From Alligator mississippiensis (Eukaryota; Chordata; Crocodylia; Alligatoridae), in the NCBI RefSeq assembly GCF_030867095.1, contig NC_081826.1, positions 38,356,001-38,420,000 of the forward strand: 64,000 bases of DNA, read 5' to 3'. The notes under the pieces are model-generated. The model ran no database searches and was not told where the DNA came from. It saw only the letters and a list, made by a program, of their open reading frames with translations. Of the stretch, positions 56,001 to 64,000 are shown one piece after another (position 1 is the first letter of the stretch; each line of letters begins with the position of its first letter). A program made the position numbers and the translations under genes.

Positions 56001-56690
56001 TCCCCCTTTTTCCTAGACCACCTTGGAGAAGTGGTTTTGAGCTGATCTCCTGAACGCTATCCTGGGAGCTGAGACAAGGACCCAGGGTCCCTAACAAAAA
56101 CCTGTTTTTGAAAATAATGGTAGAAGAAACTCATCAAACAAACATATCAACAAGTGTCTTCAACTCTGAGTGTTTGTTTTTTTTTGGGGGGGGGGGGACT
56201 GCAGATATGGGAAATGAAGGAAATTTTATTGTGATAGAATAATTTTTAAGAATTATCAAAACATCTAAGAGTTGTTAGTTGTTAGAAACTCTACAACTAA
56301 GTACCTTGTTTAGGCTACTGCATTATATTTTAACTCCTCAAATTATAACCTGGAAACAACATGTCAACCTTATTGAAACAAATCACTTTGATAAGGTAGC
56401 TTCAGTACTTCCCAAATGTATTGTTTCTAATTTGTATTTTGCAGGTAGTTTCATAGTCTGATATTTTGTCCCAGTTCCAGGTGAAGGTTGTAAATGCTTC
56501 TAATTATGCACAAAACAGAAGTTTTGAGTTTCAATGATCCCCTGTTCTCAAAACAGACTCTAAAATATCCCCCTGTAAAATTTCCAATCATTGCTTTCAT
56601 TCTATATTTCCCAGAGGATAGTAACACCTGACAGAAGGAGAGGGATGTGTAAAGAGATCCTCTTAATTTGCCTCTGCAAATATTGTTAAG
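50070..56690. other. Intergenic between PABPC1 and SNX31
   Basis: No gene recognised. Contains the short hAT end at 52286, a Z-DNA-prone GTGTGCGCGCGCACACAC near 54785-54802, a G run near 56185-56198 and scattered weak repeat traces. Open frames such as 53785-54177 show no family resemblance. Confidence 0.6.
52286..52345. mobile_element. hAT-type end fragment
   Basis: GACAGGTGGGCAAAATGCGG then CCTGCAGTGG resembles a CAGGGGTGGGCAA-type hAT left end with its GCGGCC interior. No second end found. Confidence 0.35.
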
Positions 56691-56694
56691 AGTT

Positions 56695-56830
56695 TTATTG
56701 TAGCTCCTAGGAGCCCTGGTCATGGAGCAGAGCCCTGTTGCACAAAGTGCTGTACTGATGCAGAGCAAAGCTATAGTCTCTGCCCCAGAGACTTTGCATA
56801 AGACAGGAGTTAACAGATGGATACACACAG
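56695..56830 (-). repeat. Old retroposon-like repeat, antisense
   Basis: TAGCTCCTAGGAGCCCTGGT, CATGGAGCAGAGCCCTG, AAGTGCTGTACTGATGCAG and CTCTGCCCCAGAGACTT are the reverse of the repeat seen at 10560-10765. It is spread through reptile and bird genomes. Family not assigned. Confidence 0.5.
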
Positions 56831-58592
56831 ATAAAGAAACAAAGGCATACATAGTATGTAGCTGGCAAAGGAACAGTATGGAGTAGGCAGTGGCATCAGC
56901 TCCCCAAAAGCCCATGGTTGTCAGGTTTGTGTAACAAGCAAAATGGCCAGCTTTGCAGAAGCAAGCTTTCTTAGAGAACATCTTCTTGCCTCTCCAGTAT
57001 TGCATCTGGGTTGAGTATTTGTTACATCCTGAAGAAAACTGAAATGGCTGTGTTATAAATCCAAACAAATGGGCTTTAAAATGGAAATACTACCATGTTT
57101 TTAGCTATGCCAAAGCTGCAGGATGCCACTGTGATTAGAATACGCTGTATTCTTTGTAAAAGGAAATAGCCAGCAAGAATAAAAGGAGCATTTTTCAGAT
57201 AGAAAGATATGTAAGATTTCCTACTCCCAATTCACTTTGTTAGATTAGTGCTAATGTAATCACTTAAAAGTTGAGGAACTCATCAGTTAAGCCAACTTTC
57301 ATTCAGAGGCCCACACATCATATGCTGAAACATTTACCCAAGTCCATGCCAAACCCCTTTCTATTGCCAGCATACACACAGTGATAAAGATCTAACCAAT
57401 GACATTCAGTCACAGCTGGCCACATATTCTTTATGGGCTTATGAGCACTTAAATTCAAAACACATCTAATGAACCTGGGACCTGATTTCCTAGCACCTTA
57501 CACTTGCTCCCTTAGAGTTTCACCTTGCTGTGAGACCCCTGGCTTCTGATGTAACCACTTGCGGACAATATGCTAGGATAGCATAGTTGCTCCCCCTTCG
57601 GCTGCTGAGAAACGTAGCCCTTCCCTTCTGGGGTCCTGATGTAAAGAGCCGCCTGGTCCATCAGAATGGGCTAGCAGCCAAACACATCAGAAGGTTGGTT
57701 CCTCAGTCGCAGTCGGGTGTCAAGTGCCTTTCCTGGGCCGGGTAGCTGACTGGAACAGCGTGAGAACCTTTGCTACGGCCAGGCATCGCCGCTACACATA
57801 ATGCGAAACGGAACTTAACAGAGTCACCGTCTGACTCCACTAGATCCTACTGGCACTTCTAAGTCTCCCTGAACCATCATCTTCCACCATAACAAGGACC
57901 ATCTAGAGATCAGCAGAGGGTTTGAAACGTTCAGCTCTGAAGTGTTGCACCTCCTCCCTCTAGTAAAGCTCCAGCAGTTCGCTGGAAAGGAGCTGTTCCG
58001 GGAAGAAGCGCGGCTCAGACCGCAGCTACCTCAGGGAAAGGTGAAAACTTCAAAATCTTCCCCCGCCGCCCTTGGGCGTGGGGACTCCCACTGCCCTTCC
58101 ACACCCCTCTTTCCTCCAAGCTGCCTACGGGCTGCCCGCTGCCGGGGGCATAAGGGGGGGCCATGATCTCTTACAGGGAACAGATACACGAGTGGGGATG
58201 TGAAGGGGGCCTGGGGCAGGGGGTGCGGCACACAGGACATCATCTGTCGTCTGCGCAGTCCCCCGGGGCCGCTGCAGCGTGGGGAGCCCCTGGGCCGGGC
58301 CTGCTCGCGTTGCAGCCTGGTTTGCTCTGCGCGCACCGAGGAAGGAGCGGCACAACCGGAGCGCTGCCCCGCCGCTCGCCACCTCCCCCCCCCCCCGGAC
58401 CGCCGCCGTCTCCCCGGGTTCGCGCCCTCTGCTGGGCCACGGCTCCGCCCCGGCCCGGCACCTCCCTGCGGAGCCGGAGCGCCCAGGCTCGGCCCGGCGG
58501 CACTGGGCGGAGACAGCGCGGCCTCTCCCGTCACGTGCGGCAACAAGTGGCGCCGCCCGGACCTGCCCCGCCGGCCGGAGCTGCTCGGCACC

Positions 58593-58859
58593 ATGAAGAT
58601 GCACTTCAGCATCCCGCTCTCCGAGGAGCTGCTCGAGAAGTTCGGCGGCCGCTACGTGGTGGGGCTGGGGCTGGGGCTGGGGCTGGGGCTGGGGCTGGGG
58701 CTGGGGCTGGGGTCGGGGTCGGGGTCGGGGCTGGGGCTGGGGCTGGGACTGGGACTGGGACTATTGACCGGGGGTGTCTTGCAGCTCTACTCCGTGTACC
58801 TGGAGGGCTTCCTCTTCTGCAAGGCGCGCTACAGCCAGCTGCACCGCTGGAACGAGCAG
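58593..58859 (+). CDS. SNX31: Sorting nexin 31, first two coding exons (gene continues beyond window)
   Basis: SNX31 belongs to the SNX17/27/31 group of PX-FERM sorting nexins, which bind PI3P on endosomes and recycle NPxY-bearing cargo. Exon 1 (58593-58658) encodes 22 residues, MKMHFSIPLSEELLEKFGGRYV. Exon 2 (58785-58859) encodes 25, LYSVYLEGFLFCKARYSQLHRWNEQ. Together they match the N-terminus of the PX domain of human SNX31 as I recall it, including MKMHF and RYSQLH-WNEQ. The start has context GGCACCATGA. The donors are GTGGGG (weak) and GTGAGC; the acceptor is TGTCTTGCAG; both introns are phase 0. The gene follows PABPC1 on the same strand, as in human. SNX17 is the closest alternative, but its start differs (MHFSIPETES). 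I could not find exon 3 (expected to carry LPPFPPK-like sequence) before 64000, so intron 2 probably exceeds 5 kb. The promoter is CpG-rich. Confidence 0.9.
58659..58784 (+). repeat. GGGGCT hexanucleotide array forming SNX31 intron 1
   Basis: The 126-bp intron is almost wholly hexamers: about seven GGGGCT units, three GGGGTC, several more GGGGCT, then three GGGACT, followed by ACTATTGACC (possible branch region) and TGTCTTGCAG. Its length is 42 codons with no stop in the exon frame. Runs of four G every six bases can form G-quadruplexes. Confidence 0.85.
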
Positions 58860-59879
58860 GTGAGCGCCCCGCTGGGCAGGGGCAGGGGCTGCGGCCGGAC
58901 CAGAGGCTCCGGGGGGTTGGGGGCACAGGGGTTGCTGCCCGTCCCTGTCCCCGGAGGCTGGCCCTAAAGGCTCTTCTGGAGCGGGCTGCGGACGTTTCCC
59001 CTCCCGCAGGAGCGGGCTGCGCTCGCCGCCGTCCCTGGGGCTCGTGCAGAGCGAGGGAGGCAGCCCGCCCTGCCCTGGGCCCTCACGTCTCTGGCCTGCT
59101 GCGGGAGGGATCAAAGCGGAGCTTTAAGCCCACGTCCCAGACAGGTCTGGGGGGGACCCTGACCAGCTTTGCTCCTCCGGGCACCGAGGCGCTTTCCCCA
59201 GCCCCGCTCTCCTCCAAAGGTGCACGGCTGCAGAAAGGTTTTGGTTCCAACAAGTTGAGGTCTCTGTGCTGAGACATACCAAGTTCTCTGCTGCTTCCTC
59301 TCCTCCATCTTTTGGTAGCAGCTCGGCTCTTTTCATTCTTTCCCTTCTATTTGTCCAGTCTCTTTCACAGCACATCCTGAGTTTTCATTGTATGCAGGAC
59401 ATGTAGCCCAAGCCGGACCCTTTAGAAGGGAGAACAAGTTTCTCAGTGCAGGCTTTCTTGTACTTTGTCCCTCTGCAAACTTCTCCAGAGGTGATCTAGG
59501 GTGTTTCTTTATTCCAGCTCCTCTGCTGGTACCTGCTAAAGCAGGTATGAAAATGGAATTGAATAATATTCAGGGAAACAGGTTTCACATAGCTATTTTT
59601 AGTGTCGGTGTCTGCAAGGCATTTCTCCTCATCTTAGAATCCCATGAGCTATAAAAAAAAAACAAAAAAAAAAACCAAAACCAAACCTCCTCTAGATTCT
59701 CTCTGTGCTGCAGTTCCAATCGTGTTAGCAAGCGATATATTTTGAAAATGTTCTTGCTTAAAAGCAACCAATACAGGGGTTGAATTCCAAGGGGTATGTG
59801 AGACTTCACATTCCACCTTGTGACCATGGTTCCCCTCTTAATCCCTTGTGAATTGTGTCAATTGCAAGTGGAAGGTGGA

Positions 59880-60110
59880 CGATCCCTGTGAACAGGCACC
59901 GAGTTGAGAGTAGAGAGACCTGAGTTTTACTTGTAGTTTGGCCCCAGATTGCATGGTCTGTCTTGTTCCTGTTTTCTACCTGTAAAACAAAGATCATTAC
60001 TTTCCTCCTCATGACATTGTCACGATGAGGATAACATCCATTAATGATTATGAGAGGCTTAGATACTAGAATAGCGCAGGTCATAAGTCTACCTAGGTAA
60101 TTATATGATA
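59880..60110 (+). repeat. MIR SINE, sense
   Basis: ACCTGAGTTTTACTTGTAG, TTTTCTACCTGTAAAACAAA, ATTACTTTCCTCCTCATGAC and TGAGAGGCTTAGATACTAGA follow the MIR body and 3' half as recalled. Diverged. Lies in SNX31 intron 2. Confidence 0.55.
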
Positions 60111-61029
60111 TAATATTCCAGTTATTATAATGCAGTAATGATGGTACAGAAGAGCTTGATATGTAACGGTGTTCATAATTTAAATAAGTAGACAAGCAAA
60201 ACTGCTAGTCCTTATTGATGCGTTGCGTTGCTTCAGGATCACTCATTCTATGATCTAACAAAATAAAAATCAGTGAAGGGATTATTGGAGGAAGGTGTAA
60301 TTATATTGTTATTAATATATTGGGTGAACATGGAAGAGATCTAGGGTATGGATACATGAACAAATTATATTAAGTAAAAAAGTGTAACTGTTGAATCAGC
60401 TGAACTGTGGTAACTGTGTCATGTGTCTGCTCCTATCCTGTGGTAAGCATAAATTGCCCTGGTTAAACTAGAACAAATTTACTTCTAAATGAAACGGGGG
60501 AAAGCTAAAGGCAGGATTGGAGGACATGCACCACACAGTTGACACATGGTTTGTCCTATGCTTTTTAACTTGGTTGTATATGCCCTTAAAGTGTCAAGTA
60601 GCTGGAGCATTTTGATCATTTTATACCGGCATCAGTGAGATATCCATAGCTTCCATGTGGCTTGATGTTTCTGGTGGTAGACTGGAAATGGTCATAGAAA
60701 ATGTACTGCAGAGGCAAAACCAGGTTACCAGATCATCTATTAGGAGGATTATTGAACTGTGGGAGCCTAAGAAGTTAATTTGATGCTAGCTTCCCCCTCC
60801 TTTCCAGATGCTATGATGCATGAAGACAGCTTCAACTGTGTTGTTTCCTTTATGACCCATTTCCACAATAATGATTACTGTAGCTGACATAGGAATATCA
60901 GAGAGGAATACAAAGGTCACTTTCGTGACCACAAATGGTGGGCCATATCCGTGAGGAGACCTTCACGTTAAAGCTGCCCATTATTATATCAAACTGATTC
61001 GTGCTTTAGAGCTTTCTCTTAGAGTTTAA

Positions 61030-61155
61030 GGCTGCTTGTACATGCCACATGGGGTTTAATTTGGTTTAGTTCTCCCTAAATTGAAACGGTGGGGTTTTAA
61101 AAACACCACTTCCATTTAAGAGTGAAACCAAACTAAACCCCCTTGACATGTACAC
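61030..61155. repeat. Hairpin element in SNX31 intron 2
   Basis: TTGTACATGCCACATGGGGT then TTAATTTGGTTT pairs in reverse with AAACCAAACTAAACCCCC then TTGACATGTACA. Arms about 30 nt, loop about 55 nt. Resembles the AGGGTGC-CTACAT MITE group at its outer bases. Confidence 0.6.
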
Positions 61156-62108
61156 AGGGGTGGGGGCCCGATCCTTATCTGCCTCTTGGTGGCGAGGAGG
61201 AAGGGGGTGAGCTGCCAGCAGGCTGAGCCATCTCTGAACTGCGTGGGGGTCGCCCAGGTGGTCCCAGGGGCTGCCACAGCCATGGAGGGAAACACCGCCC
61301 CCCCTGCAATTGCAGAGGGAAGCACCAGGCCCCTGCACAGCTCAGGCAGCCTGGGGTGGGGGAGAGATCAGGCTTGCCACTTTTTTCTCCTTCATTGGAG
61401 CCTGCCTGCACGGGCTGCTGCCAGGTCCCACAGCCCCTGAGCTATGCAGGACCCACCAAGTCCCGAGCACATCGGCTTCCAACGGCCCATGTACTGTTGC
61501 ACTTTGTTAGGTACAAACTAAAATGCCTTGGTATGTAGCAAGATAAAACACCTCAGTCATTTAAAGTGGAATGTGCCACCGAGCGTGCAAAAAGCAACAC
61601 CATTAAAGCGGTACAAAAGGGTATTTAAGCCGTTTTAAAGGCTAATTTTGTGGTTTGTACAAAGGCCGTAAGAACCTTTGATCTGTTCGATCTTCTCCAC
61701 CTCTCAATGCTGGGCTGTAATCTTGCAAGCTCTTTTGCACTGACAAAGCACTTCTTCTACTCAGAATTTCATTGTCCTCAGTGGGTTTGTGCAGACACAA
61801 AACAGCTTGTGGGTCTATGCCTAGGATTATTTTTCACTCTCACAACCTACTGGGTAAATTTCTTACTGCTTCAAAATTGAGCATTGCAATGTGGGACGAT
61901 ACTAATACAGTGCAGTTGCTTTAAAGGGCAAATGGTACTATTTACTGAGATACTAATTTGAAAACTAGCCTGTATGTAGGGAGAACAATAGTTTGAAGGT
62001 TATTTTCTGTCAGTCAGTTTTGTATTTGTCCCTGAAAATCTGTGCTCCTGAATATTAGGAATAGTCCCTGTTCAGAAACTATCCCCTAATGTCTTCTGTC
62101 AAATAGAA

Positions 62109-62361
62109 CCTTTAAGGCTAGGTACAGACATTCAAAAAGCCTAAGGCAGCATCAGTCTAAGTTCTGTAAGCGGTGTAGTTTAGATCTGTGGTGAACAGAG
62201 CACAGCCTCCCTTTTGTGAGGAAGGGGGCAAATCTTAGACTGGGTTCTGCCATTTTTTAATCAGTCTGTATGTGCCAAACTTCTGTTCTGTTACAGGTAC
62301 AGATGGGTTTCTGATCACTTATACCAGTAAAAGTGTAATATCTGTATGTGGCCTAAAGGTA
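62109..62361. mobile_element. Small MITE with ACCTTTAAGGC ends
   Basis: Left end ACCTTTAAGGCTAGGTACAG (62109-62128) pairs with CTGTATGTGGCCTAAAGGT at the right end, with one gap and three mismatches. Internal fold-back (AGTCTAAG with CTTAGACT) is also present. Confidence 0.55.
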
Positions 62362-63069
62362 AAACTCTTGTTACTTTTCTCGCATGGATTTACATGAAAT
62401 TGAAACAAACTTTTCTCTGTTTCCCTCCTTGTGTTTAAATTGACATATCTTCAGCTCGTCCAAATAAGTCTTCCTGTAGCATTCCTCTTCAGTGATTTCT
62501 AGAGGAGAACGCACAGGCACTTTTTTGATAAAGATTTGAACAAAAATTTAATTTTTAAATGTCTTGTTTTTAATCTTACCTGAATAATGTTATCTGTCCA
62601 AGCTTCACCATCTCTGAATTTTGAGTAAACCTGTTTTGTACAGCCAAAAGTGTCAAATTGTTGGTGCATTAAGATGAGGACTCTAACTCCATATTGAAGT
62701 ATAGTACTTAAATAGGTGTCCTGACTTCTGTTTCCTCCCCTCAGCCCCACCCCACTAGAATGGCAATCCTCTCTATCTTCCTGCAACTTCAAGAGGCAGT
62801 GTGAGTACTTATTACTTCTGAAAATCAGGTCACCACAAAGCTACCACTTGATTCGATAGCTTGCTCATGGTGTACCTGCCCTGGCTGAGTCCAGGAGCGA
62901 ATGGAAATGATTTTAGGTACATTTTGCTCTGGAAAACTTGAGTTTGGTAAATATTGGCCACAGATTTTAAACTTTTCAATTTTTTTTTTCTAGCAGATGC
63001 ACTAAGGCAGGTTACGGAACCACAGAATCAACTTGTCATTTCAAATTTGCAAGTGCCTGTACAAAACTA

Positions 63070-64000
63070 GAATTTCATAGTTTCATAGTAGCTAGAGTCA
63101 GGAAGGACCTGAACACATCATCTAGCCTGACCCCCTGCCACAGGCAGGAGTGAATGCTAGGTTCACAAGACCCCAGACAGGTGATCATCTAACCCCTTTT
63201 TGAATTTGCCTAAGGTAGGGGCGAGGACCACTTCCCTGGGAAGTTGGTTCTAGATTCTGGCCACCCTAATTGTAAAATATTGCCTCCTGATCTCTAACCT
63301 AAACCTATTCTCCATCAGCTTATTACCATTGTTCCTCATCACCCCAGGTAGTGCTGTGGAGAAAAGGGCTCTTCCTGTTTGCTGATGATCTCCCCTGATG
63401 AGTTTGTAGGTAGCCACCAGGTCCCCCCTCAGCCTCCTCTTGCTGAGGCTGAATAGGTTCAGGTCCCTCTGTCTCTCCTCATAGGGCCTGTCCTGCTGCT
63501 CTCTCACCAAGCCGGTGGCCCTCCTCTGAACCCTCTCCAGGCTGGCCACATCCTTCCTAAAGTGCAGTGCTCAGTACTGGATGCAGTACTCCAATTGCGG
63601 CCTGACCCGTGTTGCATAGAGGGGGAGTATCACCTCTTTGGACTGGCTTGAGATGCATCTTTGGATGCATGACAAGGTAAGGCTGGCCTTGCTGGCTGTG
63701 GTCTGGCATTAGCAGCTCGTGTTCATCTTGGAGTCAATAATGACTCCAAGATCCCTTTCCACCTCTGTGCTTTCAAGAGAGGAACTCCCCAGCCTGTATG
63801 TATTCTGTGGATTCCTTCTCCCAAGGTGCAGCACCCTGCATTTGTCTACGTTGAACCCCAACCTATTCTCATCTGCCCACTTTTGTAGTCTGTCTAAATT
63901 TAGCTGCAGCCTCTCTCTCCCTTCAAGTGTGCCCACCTTGCCCCACATCTTAATGTCATCAGCAAACTTGGACAATGTGCTCTCAATTTGGAGTAGGTTT
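63070..64000 (-). mobile_element. CR1 LINE, antisense, runs off the window
   Basis: Begins with the reverse CR1 3' end (TTTCATAGTTTCATAGTAGC). The minus strand encodes SKFADDIKMWGKVGTLEGRE and KCRVLHLGRRNPQNTYRLGS (63709-63975) and VQRRATGLVREQQDRPYEER to RRQYFTIRVARI (63250-63549). The FADD box is intact, but the coding is split into two frames. The 5' part continues past 64000. Lies in SNX31 intron 2. Confidence 0.92.

Larger units (their letters stand above)
57950..59200. promoter_or_regulatory. CpG-rich promoter region of SNX31
   Basis: GC content and CpG density rise sharply at about 57950 and fall by about 59200, centred on the SNX31 start at 58593. No clear TATA box is seen, so the start site is not assigned. 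Long open frames here on both strands (up to 369 codons) are products of base composition. Confidence 0.75.
59200..63060. other. SNX31: SNX31 intron 2, part within window
   Basis: No further SNX31 exon recognised. Apart from the MIR, the hairpin and the MITE listed, it holds GC-rich patches (61160-61500) without coding signal and A/T runs (59650-59680). Confidence 0.6.

Noticed and set aside
56451-57068. 205-codon minus-strand open frame between the genes
   Set aside because: It overlaps an old interspersed repeat, has no recognisable domain, and its Cys- and Ser-rich translation looks like chance.
58163-59272. 369-codon and overlapping 255-codon open frames near SNX31
   Set aside because: The region is CpG-rich and long frames are open on both strands by composition. 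Only 58593-58658 and 58785-58859 match a known protein, and splice sites explain the rest.

Overview
The window is nuclear DNA of a sauropsid, most likely a crocodilian. Two vertebrate genes with human-like synteny are present, PABPC1 followed by SNX31 on the same strand. The repeats are those of reptiles: seven CR1 LINE copies, many hAT-type non-autonomous elements with 8-bp target duplications, hairpin MITEs, old MIR/L2-like fragments, and a dispersed family carrying the core GATATCTTTTATTAGACC. The crocodilian call rests on recalled repeat content and is an inference; 'sauropsid' is firmer. No bacterial operon, CRISPR array, rRNA or convincing tRNA gene is present.

Layout. 1-26,000 is intergenic DNA upstream of PABPC1. 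I find no credible host gene there. It is a patchwork of mobile DNA: CR1 copies at 4.8-6.1, 6.85-7.4 and 21.95-23.5 kb, a 3.4-kb hAT-like element with other repeats inside it at 6.09-9.53 kb, and a tandem of three small hAT elements sharing one target site at 20.2-21.25 kb. 26,040-27,640 is a CpG-rich promoter with NRF1-type palindromes, GC boxes, a TATA box, a pyrimidine-rich (TOP-like) start and an A-rich 5' UTR.

27,082-48,410 holds the complete PABPC1 coding sequence in 14 exons (1911 nt, 636 codons plus stop). A 15th exon at 49,626-50,065 carries nearly all of the 3' UTR, including the poly(A) signal. Splice sites, reading phase and protein (four RRMs, linker, PABC domain) all close without a break, so the gene looks functional. 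50,070-57,900 is intergenic. 57,950-59,200 is a second CpG-rich region containing the first two coding exons of SNX31 (22 + 25 codons); the rest of that gene lies beyond the window.

The observations I rate highest are: (1) serial insertion of hAT elements into copies of the same 8-bp site; (2) the 126-bp first intron of SNX31, a G-rich GGGGCT hexamer array that is in frame and stop-free, so that retention would insert a Gly-Leu repeat into the PX domain; (3) a dispersed repeat family with a tRNA-like head, one copy of which has a 12-bp target duplication and another of which is a large palindrome interrupted by a CR1; and (4) a sense-oriented CR1 inside the intron that splits the PABPC1 3' UTR, 3 nt after the stop codon.
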